26,258 bases of DNA from Campylobacteraceae bacterium (GCA_022758985.1 JAEMQC010000032.1:1-26258); one strand, 5' to 3'; positions 1 to 7,658 are shown, numbered from the stretch's first letter. Program-made: numbers and translations. Notes: generated by a model not told the origin, from the sequence alone.

Positions 1-882
1 TGCGCTATTATCTACTCCACATGCTACACTCTAGCGATAGAGGAACTGCTGAAACTTGAAGTACCAAAACGCGCCTCTTATCTGCGCATCATTGCAAACG
101 AACTAGACCGTGTACACTCTCATCTTTTGTGTCTTGCGCATACGGCCGAAAATGCCGGTTTTGAGGCGCTCTTTATGAGGACGATGAAAGACAGGGAACT
201 AGTCATGGAGGCTCAAGAGATAATGACTGGCAACCGTGTGCAGTTTGATTACGTCTGCATCGGCGGAGTCAATAAGGATATGAGCGGTGAAATAGAGAGC
301 TCTATAAGACAAAGGCTTTCAATCTTAAAACAAAAACTCTTTGAAATCGAGGAGCTGTTTTTAAACAACTGGAGTCTCTCACTAAAATACAAAGGGGTCG
401 GTGTTATAACAAAAGAGAGCGCCCTTAAAAACTCAGTATTAGGACCTCTTGCTAGGGCTAGCGGCGTAGAGTTCGACGTAAGAGGCGAATCCGACTATCT
501 GCCATACTCTGAACTTGGATTTAAAAGCGTGGTTCTTGAAGGCGGCGATATACATGCAAGAAATATGGTGCGCCTAAAAGAGATATTCGAGAGTATCGGG
601 CTTATCGAGAGAGCTTTGGATGGACTGCCGGAGGGGGATATAGCTTCAAAGGTGCGAGGAAGCCCACAAGGCGAAAGTTATATGAGAGTCGAGGCGCCGA
701 GGGGAGAGTGCTTTTATTACGTCAAGGCGTCAAAAGGTCAGTATCTAGACAGGGTCAGAATAAAAACGCCGACGTTTGGCTCCGTACCGGCAATGATAGA
801 GGCGCTAAAAGGTCAAAACTACGCCGACGCTCCAGCGATAATAGCCTCTTTTGATCCTTGCTTGTCGTGCACGGCGAGGTAA
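1..882 (+). CDS. Group 4 membrane [NiFe]-hydrogenase large subunit (HyfG/HycE/EchE/CooH family), 5' end outside window
   Basis: The frame is open from base 1, so the N-terminus lies upstream; 293 residues are visible. It is the catalytic subunit that carries the NiFe centre for H2 production or oxidation in membrane-bound, complex I-related hydrogenases. The first visible residue (Cys) aligns with the second Cys of the N-terminal CxxC motif when anchored on the conserved VPxRA and RVHSHLL stretches. The C-terminal NiFe ligand motif DPCLSC is intact (Cys287 and Cys290 of the visible part), which argues for a real hydrogenase and against NuoD of complex I. The stop falls three codons after that motif (T-A-R-stop), so there is no C-terminal extension of the kind clipped during maturation of most NiFe enzymes. 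A ferredoxin subunit gene follows after 4 nt. Hyf, Ech and Coo subtypes cannot be separated from this fragment. Confidence 0.85.
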   Translation, partial: CAIIYSTCYTLAIEELLKLEVPKRASYLRIIANELDRVHSHLLCLAHTAENAGFEALFMRTMKDRELVMEAQEIMTGNRVQFDYVCIGGVNKDMSGEIESSIRQRLSILKQKLFEIEELFLNNWSLSLKYKGVGVITKESALKNSVLGPLARASGVEFDVRGESDYLPYSELGFKSVVLEGGDIHARNMVRLKEIFESIGLIERALDGLPEGDIASKVRGSPQGESYMRVEAPRGECFYYVKASKGQYLDRVRIKTPTFGSVPAMIEALKGQNYADAPAIIASFDPCLSCTAR

Positions 883-886
883 GAAG

Positions 887-1315
887 ATGATCAAATCCAT
901 CCTTAATGCCATAAAAAACCTTTTTTCAAAACCAGCGACGATAAATTATCCTCTCGTAAAGGCTCCAAAAAACGGCGAAGCCAGAGGGCTCATACTCTTT
1001 GAAGAGCCAAAATGCATCTGGTGTCTGCGATGCGAAGAGGTGTGCCCTCCCGGCGCCATACTCTTCACGCAAGATAGGAGCAGTTTTAACTACACATACC
1101 ACTACAATCCATATCTTTGCATATACTGCGGCGAGTGCGTCAGGGTATGCCCTGACAAGGCCCAGGCTTTAAGCCAAAGCATCGAGTTTGCGCCGCCGTG
1201 CATTGATATAAATATGAACGACACATGGTTTGAGCTTGAAAAAGAAGCGGTAGTATCAAAAGAGGAGTGCAAAGAGCTAAAAAAATCAAAAAAAGAGGAG
1301 ATTTTAAACGCTTAA
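887..1315 (+). CDS. Hydrogenase-associated 2x[4Fe-4S] ferredoxin subunit (HyfH/HycF/EchF/NuoI-like)
   Basis: A 142-residue polyferredoxin that would pass electrons between the hydrogenase catalytic module and its redox partner at the inner membrane. Two perfect CxxCxxCxxxCP motifs are visible, Cys43/46/49/53 and Cys78/81/84/88, in the NuoI-type arrangement. A Lys/Glu-rich tail of about 25 residues follows and probably extends from the fold. The start at 887 is chosen because GAGG lies just upstream, overlapping the large-subunit stop codon; an upstream in-frame TTG at 851 would lie deep inside the large-subunit gene. The order large subunit then ferredoxin, with nothing further, matches the end of ech-type operons. 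E. coli hyf and hyc instead continue with a NuoB-like small subunit. That subunit is not in the window and would have to be upstream. Confidence 0.88.
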   Translation: MIKSILNAIKNLFSKPATINYPLVKAPKNGEARGLILFEEPKCIWCLRCEEVCPPGAILFTQDRSSFNYTYHYNPYLCIYCGECVRVCPDKAQALSQSIEFAPPCIDINMNDTWFELEKEAVVSKEECKELKKSKKEEILNA

Positions 1316-1354
1316 TATGTATATTCTTTTGCACGCCAAATGAGGAATATATAA

Positions 1355-2677
1355 ATGTACATTCAAAAAGTTTTAGAAGATTTAAACTCCAAATACTATC
1401 ATCAACCTGAATTCATCCAAGCGGTCGCAGAAGTTTTCGGCTCAATATCTTTGCTGCTTGAAAGAGATAATAGATATGAAAAACATCGAATATTAGAACG
1501 GATAGTGGAGCCTGAAAAAATCATAAAATTTCGCGTCGTATGGGAAAAAGACGACGGAGAGATAGAGATAAACCAGGGAATCAGAGTACAGTTTAGCTCC
1601 GCCCTTGGCCCATACAAAGGCGGGCTAAGGTTTGAAAGCGGTATTAGTTTGTCGGCTCTAAAGTTTTTAGGGTTCGAACAGGCCTTCAAAAATGCACTCA
1701 CCGGACTTATGCTAGGCGGAGCCAAGGGCGGTAGTGATTTTAACCCCAAAGGCAAGTCTGAGCGAGAAATAATGCGTTTTTGCCAAGCTTTCATAAAAGC
1801 TCTTGCGCCGTACATAGGAGCCCACACGGACATCCCTGCCGGAGATATAGGGGTTGGCGAGAGAGAGATAGGCTATATGTTTGGCGAATACAAAAAAATT
1901 GTAAACAGATTCGACGGGGCGCTTACTGGCAAATCCCCTCTTTTTGGCGGCAGCTTCGCAAGACGAGAGGCCACTGGATACGGCGCAGTATATTTCGCGA
2001 AAGCCATGCTTGAAAGCTACGGGCTTGGATTTGAAGGCAAAAGCTGTATAGTCAGCGGCAGCGGTAACGTCGCTATCTATACGATGGAAAAACTCATATC
2101 GCTAGGAGCGAAGGTCATAGCCTGCTCTGATAGGAGTGGCGTACTTATCGACAAAAACGGAGTAGACGTAGGGCTAATTAAGCAGATAAAAGAGGTAGAT
2201 AGAGGCTCTCTTGCAAAATATTCGAAATCAAAAGAGGCCGAGTTTTGTGCGGATAAAAAAATAACTGGAATAGCTTGTGACTATGCATTTTTCTGTGCCA
2301 CGCAAAACGAAGTGGATTTAGACGGCGCTAAAACCATGATAAAAAACGGCGTCAAAGCCGTCATAGAAGGCGCGAACATGCCGCTCTCAAACGAAGCGGC
2401 CGATTTATTGATAGAATCTGGCATACCGTATGCGCCCTCAAAAGCAGCAAACGCAGGAGGCGTAGCCGTAAGCGGTCTAGAGATGGGGCAAGACGCGATA
2501 TTTTTGCGCTCTTCGTTTGAGGAGGTGGATGCTAAACTGCAAAAGATAATGCAAAATATATTTACGGTAAGCAAAGAGACGGCAAAAGAGTTCGGCGATG
2601 CTAAAAATCTCAAAATGGGCGCAAATATAGCCGGATTCAGAAAGGTTGCGGATGCGATGATAAAGCAGGGGCTTTAA
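1355..2677 (+). CDS. gdhA: NADP-type glutamate dehydrogenase
   Basis: A 440-residue hexameric-type glutamate dehydrogenase that interconverts 2-oxoglutarate plus ammonia and glutamate in the cytoplasm. The sequence follows E. coli GdhA along its full length: GPYKGGLRF (Lys88), catalytic loop GGAKGGSDF (Lys124), PAGDIGVG (Asp164), the Rossmann motif GSGNVA, CATQNE, EGANMP, and the C-terminal NAGGVAVSGLEM and GANIAGF stretches. These place it in the biosynthetic NADP group; the cofactor is inferred from family resemblance. The ATG is preceded by GAGGA at 8 nt spacing. The gene lies 39 nt after the hydrogenase operon on the same strand, so read-through is possible. A hairpin that contains its stop codon in the loop ends the unit. 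Its job is ammonia assimilation, and no functional link to the hydrogenase is apparent. Confidence 0.96.
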   Translation: MYIQKVLEDLNSKYYHQPEFIQAVAEVFGSISLLLERDNRYEKHRILERIVEPEKIIKFRVVWEKDDGEIEINQGIRVQFSSALGPYKGGLRFESGISLSALKFLGFEQAFKNALTGLMLGGAKGGSDFNPKGKSEREIMRFCQAFIKALAPYIGAHTDIPAGDIGVGEREIGYMFGEYKKIVNRFDGALTGKSPLFGGSFARREATGYGAVYFAKAMLESYGLGFEGKSCIVSGSGNVAIYTMEKLISLGAKVIACSDRSGVLIDKNGVDVGLIKQIKEVDRGSLAKYSKSKEAEFCADKKITGIACDYAFFCATQNEVDLDGAKTMIKNGVKAVIEGANMPLSNEAADLLIESGIPYAPSKAANAGGVAVSGLEMGQDAIFLRSSFEEVDAKLQKIMQNIFTVSKETAKEFGDAKNLKMGANIAGFRKVADAMIKQGL

Positions 2678-2700
2678 CCCCCTGCTTGCTGGTTTTATTT
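2663..2700 (+). terminator. Hairpin terminator after gdhA, in the gdhA/gapA convergent junction
   Basis: A perfect 9-bp stem, AAGCAGGGG (2663-2671) with CCCCTGCTT (2679-2687), encloses a 7-nt loop that contains the gdhA stop codon (2675-2677). A T-rich stretch (GGTTTTATTT, 2691-2700) follows after 3 nt. The T-tract is interrupted, so efficiency is uncertain. The stem is symmetric and could also slow transcripts coming from gapA on the minus strand, but that side lacks a good U-tract. Confidence 0.7.
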
Positions 2701-3691
2701 ATGCGCCTATTCTAACGGCCATATCTACAAGTCTATTTGAATATCCCCACTCGTTGTCGTACCAAGCCATTACTTTGATGTTGTTGCCGATTACTTTTGT
2801 GGTATCGGTTATAAATATACAGCTTGACGGATCGGTTCTAAAATCCATAGAGACTCTTTTTTCCTCATCTACTGTAATGATATTTTTGAATGCGCCTTTT
2901 GCAGCAGCCCTAAACAGTTCGTTTATCTCTTCGACGCTTGCCGCTTTTTTTAGCGTAGCCGATAGATCAGTCATTGATACGTCCGGAGTCGGCACCCTAA
3001 CAGACAGACCGTCCAGTTTGCCTTTTAGATGAGGCAGTACTTTGCCTATCGCTTTAGCCGCACCGGTAGTAGTAGGGATTATATTTGCAGCCCCCGCTCT
3101 ACCTCTTCTTCTCTCTTTTTTATGAATAATATCGAGGATTGCTTGATCATTTGTATAGGAGTGGATAGTCGTCATAAGTCCGTTTTCTATGCCGTATGCG
3201 TCATCAAGCACCTTTACCATAGGAGCTAAGCAGTTTGTCGTACAAGAAGCGTTTGAGATGATAGTTTCACCCTTGTATTCGTGGTCGTTTACGCCGAGTA
3301 CGTAGGTAGGAGTATCGTCTTTTGCGGGAGCCGAGAACAGCACTTTTTTGATGCCGTTATCGATATGGCACTGCACTTTTTCTTTTTCAAGAAAAAGCCC
3401 GGTACACTCAAGCATAATCTCGGCTCCGGCATCCGCAAATCTAAGAGCGGCAGGGTCTTTTTCGCTAAATACTTTTACTTTTTTACCGCCGATTATTAGA
3501 TTGCCGCCGTCTACGGCTACTTCTTGATTGAATCTGCCGTGCACCGTATCGTATCTCATCAAATATGCAAGCTCTTCTATGTCGGCAAGGTCGTTTATCG
3601 CTACAAGCTCTACGTCATCCCTACTAGCTATCACTCTAGCCACGCATCTTCCGATTCTTCCGAAACCGTTAATAGCAACTTTTAAAGCCAT
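2699..3691 (-). CDS. gapA: Type I glyceraldehyde-3-phosphate dehydrogenase
   Basis: A 330-residue cytoplasmic enzyme that interconverts glyceraldehyde-3-phosphate and 1,3-bisphosphoglycerate. The N-terminal NAD-binding motif INGFGRIGR, the Asn33-Asp34 pair typical of NAD-preferring enzymes, the catalytic SNASCTTNC (Cys150) and the partner His177 are all present. The C-terminus shows WYDNEWGYSNR. The start at 3691 gives the canonical MALKVAINGFG and has GGGGG upstream at suitable spacing; an in-frame upstream start at 3730 would add 13 non-conserved residues. It lies 58 nt after tkt on the same strand, and both enzymes use glyceraldehyde-3-phosphate. In this lineage the enzyme would work mainly in gluconeogenesis (inference). 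No pgk or tpiA is adjacent here. Confidence 0.95.
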   Translation of the reverse strand: MALKVAINGFGRIGRCVARVIASRDDVELVAINDLADIEELAYLMRYDTVHGRFNQEVAVDGGNLIIGGKKVKVFSEKDPAALRFADAGAEIMLECTGLFLEKEKVQCHIDNGIKKVLFSAPAKDDTPTYVLGVNDHEYKGETIISNASCTTNCLAPMVKVLDDAYGIENGLMTTIHSYTNDQAILDIIHKKERRRGRAGAANIIPTTTGAAKAIGKVLPHLKGKLDGLSVRVPTPDVSMTDLSATLKKAASVEEINELFRAAAKGAFKNIITVDEEKRVSMDFRTDPSSCIFITDTTKVIGNNIKVMAWYDNEWGYSNRLVDMAVRIGA

Positions 3692-3749
3692 CTTTTTGCC
3701 CCCACGCATAAATTTATTTGATTTTAGCAAAACTTATTTTGCATTAGTG
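3692..3749 (-). promoter_or_regulatory. tkt-gapA intergenic gap with inverted repeat and possible -10 for gapA
   Basis: The gap contains GCAAAA (3727-3732) and TTTTGC (3737-3742) around a 4-nt loop. This could be a weak stem at the end of tkt or a protein-binding site. On the minus strand TAAAAT (3721-3726) follows directly and resembles a -10 box, but no good -35 is seen at 17 nt. The gapA Shine-Dalgarno GGGGG lies just before the start codon. Function is inferred and weakly supported. Confidence 0.3.
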
Positions 3750-5690
3750 TTACTTTAGCAGAGTTTTTGCTCTCATCGCCACATTCTCGGCGGTAAAACC
3801 AAAATGTTTAAATAGTGCGGAGTCTTTGCCGCTAGCTCCAAAGCTCTCCATACATACAACATCATCGGCAAATCTATACCACTCTAGTCCGCTTGCGGCT
3901 TCTACTGCAACGACTTTTGTATCTCCTAATAGCGATTTATGATACTCTTTGCCAGCCTCAACAAATAGGTCAAAACAAGGAACGCTCACTACGTTCGTCG
4001 CAATGCCCTCAATTTCTAGTAGTTTTGCTGCGGCTATCGCTGTATGAACTTCGCTACCGCTTGCCATGAGCGTAACTTTTGCAGCTGTTTTGTCCACTAT
4101 TTTATATCCGCCTCTTGATATATCTGCGTTTTTGCTGGCAGCCAGGACCTCAAGTCCTTGTCTTGAACACACGAATGCGCTCGGAGCGTTAAGCTCTAGA
4201 GCAACTTTCCAAGAGGCTACGTTTTCATTTGCGTCACAAGGTCTAAATACATAAAACCCCGGAAGCGCCCTTAGGGAGCTTAGGTGTTCTATCGGCTGAT
4301 GCGTAGGGCCGTCCTCACCGACACCTATACTGTCGTGCGTAAATACGAAATACTCTTTTGCCCCCATAAGCGCAGCGACTCTAATAGCAGGCTTGAGGTA
4401 GTCTGAAAATACGAAGAACGTCGCACAAAATGGTCTAAAGAGTCCATATAAAGAAATAGCGTTTGTGATAGCACCCATAGCATGCTCACGGATACCAAAT
4501 CTAATATTTCTACCTTTTGGGAAATCGCCTAGTCCGTTTAGCTCAGTTTTATTCGAAGGAGATAGGTCTGCGCTGCCGCCGATAAAACCAGGATACGCTT
4601 TTGCTATCGCATTTAGGATTTTGCCGTTTGAGTCTCTGGTGGCTACTTTTGATCCGACTTCGAATTCAGGATATACTACTCCTTTAAAATCAGGATTTAG
4701 CAGCGCATTTAGATAGTCGTTTTTTTCTCTCTCAGGAAGCTCAAGAAGCATCTTATTCCAGAGCTTCTCTTCTAGCTCACCCTTTTCTTTCGCACATCTA
4801 AATCTTATCAGCACGTCTTCCGGAATGTTAAATTTTGCGTCCGCATCGAATCCTGCAGCCGCTTTTGAGGCTTTGATCTCATCGTCGCCTAGAGGCGCTC
4901 CGTGCGTATGGTGTGAACCTTCCATGGTAGCTGCGCCTTTTGCTATTTTAGTTTTTGCGATTATCAGCGTCGGCTTGCCTGATTTTCCGCTGACAGCCTC
5001 GCTAAACGCACCCTCTATCTGTCCAAAATCATGTCCGTCTATTTCCAGCACAGCCCAGCCTTGCGCCTCGAATCTTCCTCTGATATTCTCAGATAGTGCG
5101 ATGGTCGCTTCGCCCTCTATCGTAATATTGTTGCTATCATACACGACTACCAGATTTGAAAGCGAATGATGTCCGGCAAGACTCGCAGCTTCATAGCTTA
5201 TCCCCTCTTCCAAATCGCCGTCGCCGCAAAAGCAGTAGACTTTGTGGTCGATTACTTTAGCCGTCGGCGTATTTAGTAGGTGTTGGGCATATTTTGAAGC
5301 AAAAGCAAAACCAACCGCATTAGCAAAACCTTGTCCAAGCGGCCCCGTAGTTACCTCTACTCCAGGAGTATGCCCATATTCTGGATGTCCCGGTGTTTTT
5401 GAGTCTAGCTGTCTAAAACTTTTAAGATCATCTAAAGAGACGTCGTATCCCCAAAGATGCAAAAGCGAATATATAAGCGAGCTGCCGTGTCCGCCGGAGA
5501 AAACTACTCTATCTCTGTTTAACCAGTTTGGATTTGCAGGATTGTGTTTATAAAAAGAGTTGAATACGCTCATAATATCCGATAGCCCCATCGGCATTCC
5601 CGGGTGCCCCGAATTTGCGGCTTGTACCATATCGCAAGCCAGGAATTTAATCGTATCCGACATTTTTTTTAGCATATTAGTTCCAGGCAT
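3750..5690 (-). CDS. tkt: Transketolase
   Basis: A 646-residue thiamine diphosphate enzyme of the non-oxidative pentose phosphate pathway that moves two-carbon ketol units between sugar phosphates. Visible signatures are ANSGHPGMPMG (His29), SGGHGS (His68), GPLGQG, and the diphosphate/Mg site GDGDLEEG (156-163) followed by the distal Asn187/188. The pyrimidine-domain stretch IRFGIREHAMGAI carries the catalytic Glu, and DSIGVGEDGPTHQP is also present. Length is normal for bacterial TktA. The ATG at 5690 is supported by GAGGAG 5 nt upstream; a second ATG five codons later starts the more usual MLKK. It follows ispA by 9 nt and gapA comes next. With ispA nearby, the pair touches the same triose-phosphate pool that feeds isoprenoid precursors (inference). 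Confidence 0.97.
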   Translation of the reverse strand: MPGTNMLKKMSDTIKFLACDMVQAANSGHPGMPMGLSDIMSVFNSFYKHNPANPNWLNRDRVVFSGGHGSSLIYSLLHLWGYDVSLDDLKSFRQLDSKTPGHPEYGHTPGVEVTTGPLGQGFANAVGFAFASKYAQHLLNTPTAKVIDHKVYCFCGDGDLEEGISYEAASLAGHHSLSNLVVVYDSNNITIEGEATIALSENIRGRFEAQGWAVLEIDGHDFGQIEGAFSEAVSGKSGKPTLIIAKTKIAKGAATMEGSHHTHGAPLGDDEIKASKAAAGFDADAKFNIPEDVLIRFRCAKEKGELEEKLWNKMLLELPEREKNDYLNALLNPDFKGVVYPEFEVGSKVATRDSNGKILNAIAKAYPGFIGGSADLSPSNKTELNGLGDFPKGRNIRFGIREHAMGAITNAISLYGLFRPFCATFFVFSDYLKPAIRVAALMGAKEYFVFTHDSIGVGEDGPTHQPIEHLSSLRALPGFYVFRPCDANENVASWKVALELNAPSAFVCSRQGLEVLAASKNADISRGGYKIVDKTAAKVTLMASGSEVHTAIAAAKLLEIEGIATNVVSVPCFDLFVEAGKEYHKSLLGDTKVVAVEAASGLEWYRFADDVVCMESFGASGKDSALFKHFGFTAENVAMRAKTLLK

Positions 5691-5699
5691 TAGTTCTCC

Positions 5700-6551
5700 T
5701 CAAAAATCTTCTTTAAAATATCTTTCGCATACCGCATTTAACGCAACGGATAGGTTGCCGCCAAAAGAGTCTATATCTGCTTGCAGCTCTTTTTTTAATG
5801 CCGCAAACTCGGCCTTTGCGCCGTCGATGCCGAGCAGATTTACAAAACTGTTTTTGGCGCCGTCGTTTTGCACTTTTTTCCCCTCTTTTTCTTCAGAGGA
5901 GAGCGCATCTAGCAAATCATCCCTGACTTGAAAGAAAAGCCCAAGCCTGATTCCAAAATCATACAGCTTCTCTTTCAAATCATCTTTTGCACAAGATATA
6001 ACAGCCCCCATCACAAGGGAAGCGGCTATCAGTTTTGCTGTTTTATGTATATGCAAAAATCTAAGCTCGTCAATAGATAGTTTCTTTTGCTCAAAATACA
6101 AATCTATGGCTTGACCTAGCACCATACCGTACGTTCCGCCATCTCGACCGAGTATTTTGACGAGCTCTATTTTTACGTCGCTACTTAGCCTAGAGTTTGA
6201 AATAAGATAAAAAGCATGGGTATTTAGGGCGTCCCCGGCAAGAACTGCGGCAGCTTCACCGTAGATAGTATGTAGCGTCGGATGACCACGTCTAAGTGGA
6301 GAGTTATCCATACAAGGGAGGTCGTCATGAATTAATGAGTAAGTATGCAGGCACTCTACTCCGAGAGCCACATCAAAAGAGTTTTTTAGCATCTGTGGCG
6401 CAAGTGCGTTTACCACTGATAAAAGGAGCAACGGGCGAAATCTTTTACCGCCTACCAAAAGCATATTATTCAGCGTCTCTTCGAAAGACGGATGGAAAGA
6501 CTCTACTTTTATGGGATTGTTTTTTAGGTACTCTTCAAAAAGCTCTAACAT
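5700..6551 (-). CDS. ispA: Short-chain polyprenyl diphosphate synthase (geranyl/farnesyl diphosphate synthase)
   Basis: A 283-residue trans-prenyltransferase that condenses isopentenyl diphosphate with allylic diphosphates to make the C10-C15 precursors of quinones and undecaprenyl carriers. Seen: GGKRFRP (34-40), the first Asp-rich motif DDLPCMD (76-82; the DDx4D form typical of bacterial FPP synthases), RRGHPT, the GQAIDL helix, KT near residue 170, and the second Asp-rich motif DDLLD (211-215). Bulky His69 and Tyr71 stand before the first motif, which would favour a short product; product length is inferred from this. It sits in a tight run between ybaB (9 nt) and tkt (9 nt), an order also seen around ispA and tkt in Campylobacter. 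Confidence 0.92.
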   Translation of the reverse strand: MLELFEEYLKNNPIKVESFHPSFEETLNNMLLVGGKRFRPLLLLSVVNALAPQMLKNSFDVALGVECLHTYSLIHDDLPCMDNSPLRRGHPTLHTIYGEAAAVLAGDALNTHAFYLISNSRLSSDVKIELVKILGRDGGTYGMVLGQAIDLYFEQKKLSIDELRFLHIHKTAKLIAASLVMGAVISCAKDDLKEKLYDFGIRLGLFFQVRDDLLDALSSEEKEGKKVQNDGAKNSFVNLLGIDGAKAEFAALKKELQADIDSFGGNLSVALNAVCERYFKEDF

Positions 6552-6560
6552 AACGGCTAA

Positions 6561-6878
6561 TTAACCGTTTTTTGCAAATGGATTGAAACCGCCTAGCATA
6601 GAGATGGCGTCATGTTTCTGGTTTTCTATGGCGGATTTTACTGCGTCGTTAAAGGCGCTTATCAAAAGTATCTGCATAGACTCTTTATCTTCAAGAAGCG
6701 AATCGTCTATAGTAATATCAAGCACTTCAAATTTACCGTTTATGGTGACGCTTACAAGGCCGCCGCCGCTTTTTGCGGTAAAAGAGAGGCTGGAGCTTTT
6801 CTCTTCAAGCTCTTTTGCTTTTTTTTGCGCCTCTTCGAAAGCGGCTCCCAGTTTTGAAAAATCAAAACCTTCGAACAT
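6561..6878 (-). CDS. YbaB/EbfC family nucleoid-associated DNA-binding protein
   Basis: A 105-residue small acidic protein with the YbaB layout: a helical N-terminus (KLGAAFEEAQKKAKELEEK), the glycine-rich turn SGGGLVSVTINGK, and a C-terminal helix with FNDAVKSAIENQKH. Family members dimerise and bind DNA with little sequence preference, acting as nucleoid-associated factors. It is not beside dnaX and recR here, the usual partners in many bacteria, but lies in the panD-ispA run. Its start codon overlaps the panD stop by 1 nt (TAATG), suggesting translational coupling. The specific DNA role in this organism cannot be read from sequence. Confidence 0.88.
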   Translation of the reverse strand: MFEGFDFSKLGAAFEEAQKKAKELEEKSSSLSFTAKSGGGLVSVTINGKFEVLDITIDDSLLEDKESMQILLISAFNDAVKSAIENQKHDAISMLGGFNPFAKNG

Positions 6879-7243
6879 TACAGGCCGCTTCCGATTTCGG
6901 CTATATTGTTTTGATCATCCACGATAACAATAGCCGGAGAGTAGTTTTTTAGTTCCTCTTCGTCAAAAGAAGCGTAGGCTACGATGATTATTTTATCTCC
7001 GACGTGAACTTTTCTGGCGGCGGCGCCGTTGAGGCATATATCTCTTTTGCCTCTTTTGCCCTCTATCACATAGGTAGAAAACCGCTCGCCGTTGTTGATA
7101 TTTAGTATCTCAACTTTTTGCCCTACTCTCATTTTTGCGGCATCCATAAGTTCCCTGTCGATAGTGATGGAGCCTACATAATTTAGGTTCGCATCGGTAA
7201 CTGTCGCTCTATGGATTTTTGAGTAAAGCATATCGATTCGCAT
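6878..7243 (-). CDS. panD: Aspartate 1-decarboxylase precursor (pyruvoyl enzyme)
   Basis: A 121-residue proenzyme that makes beta-alanine from aspartate for pantothenate and coenzyme A synthesis. The self-cleavage site Gly24-Ser25 lies in NYVGSITID; cleavage would leave a pyruvoyl group on the larger chain. KIHRATVT, the small-chain hallmark with Lys9 and His11, and GAAARKV are conserved. Starting at 7243 (MRIDML) puts the cleavage site at residue 24/25, the standard family position, so this start is kept over the internal Met5. It begins 5 nt after the ferredoxin-like gene and overlaps ybaB by 1 nt. No panB or panC lies nearby. Confidence 0.96.
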   Translation of the reverse strand: MRIDMLYSKIHRATVTDANLNYVGSITIDRELMDAAKMRVGQKVEILNINNGERFSTYVIEGKRGKRDICLNGAAARKVHVGDKIIIVAYASFDEEELKNYSPAIVIVDDQNNIAEIGSGL

Positions 7244-7248
7244 AATTT

Positions 7249-7629
7249 TTAACTGACTCCGGCCATTTTTCTCATTTGTTCAGGGCTGATAGGGTCCGCC
7301 CACATCTCTTTCGGTATTACGTACTCTTCTACAACGTTTCCGCCGATTATATGTTCTTTTATAATTTTATCAATTTTTTCTTTAGTGAGTCCGACATACA
7401 TAGTGTGTCCAGGCTCTACCATCATCACGGGACCTAGGTTGCATCTGTTTTGACAGCCGCTTTGAACAGGCACTACTGTTCCTATTACCCCGTTTCTCAT
7501 TAGCGATTCACTCAAATACTGAAAAATATCCCTATTGTGAGGTTTTATACATGAACCTTTAGGAAAACCTTCCGGTCTCTCAACTTGACACATAAACAGA
7601 TAGAATGCTGGTTGTGGAATGCCCGCCAT
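7249..7629 (-). CDS. Thioredoxin-like [2Fe-2S] ferredoxin
   Basis: A 126-residue stand-alone protein of the thioredoxin-fold [2Fe-2S] family (NuoE/HoxE and Azotobacter/Aquifex-type ferredoxins). Four spaced cysteines fit the cluster: Cys14, Cys27, Cys59 and Cys63, in the pattern C-x12-C ... C-x3-C, with CNLGP after the last one. FPKGSC and VMMVEPGHTMY are typical of the family. It probably carries electrons to or from a partner that cannot be identified here. The ATG has a strong AAAGGAG site upstream, and the 76-nt gap before it (7630-7705) may hold a promoter. panD follows after 5 nt. The gene ends in MRKMAGVS; no membrane or export signal is seen, so it is cytoplasmic. Confidence 0.85.
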   Translation of the reverse strand: MAGIPQPAFYLFMCQVERPEGFPKGSCIKPHNRDIFQYLSESLMRNGVIGTVVPVQSGCQNRCNLGPVMMVEPGHTMYVGLTKEKIDKIIKEHIIGGNVVEEYVIPKEMWADPISPEQMRKMAGVS

Positions 7630-7658
7630 TTCTGACTCCTTTAATTTATTTTTTTGTT

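Noticed and set aside
1..882. Large subunit as NuoD of respiratory complex I
   Set aside because: NuoD lacks the DPCxxC NiFe ligands that are present here.
851..886. Upstream TTG start for the hydrogenase ferredoxin subunit
   Set aside because: It lies inside the conserved end of the large subunit, and the ATG at 887 has a good GAGG site at correct spacing.
1402..1833. Long open frame antisense to gdhA (and similar antisense frames under tkt and murE)
   Set aside because: These mirror the codon pattern of the real gene on the other strand, have no ribosome site, and show no recognisable domain.
3727..3742. GCAAAA/TTTTGC repeat as a strong terminator for tkt
   Set aside because: The stem is only 6 bp and AT-rich, with no clean U-tract; it is kept only as a tentative regulatory note.
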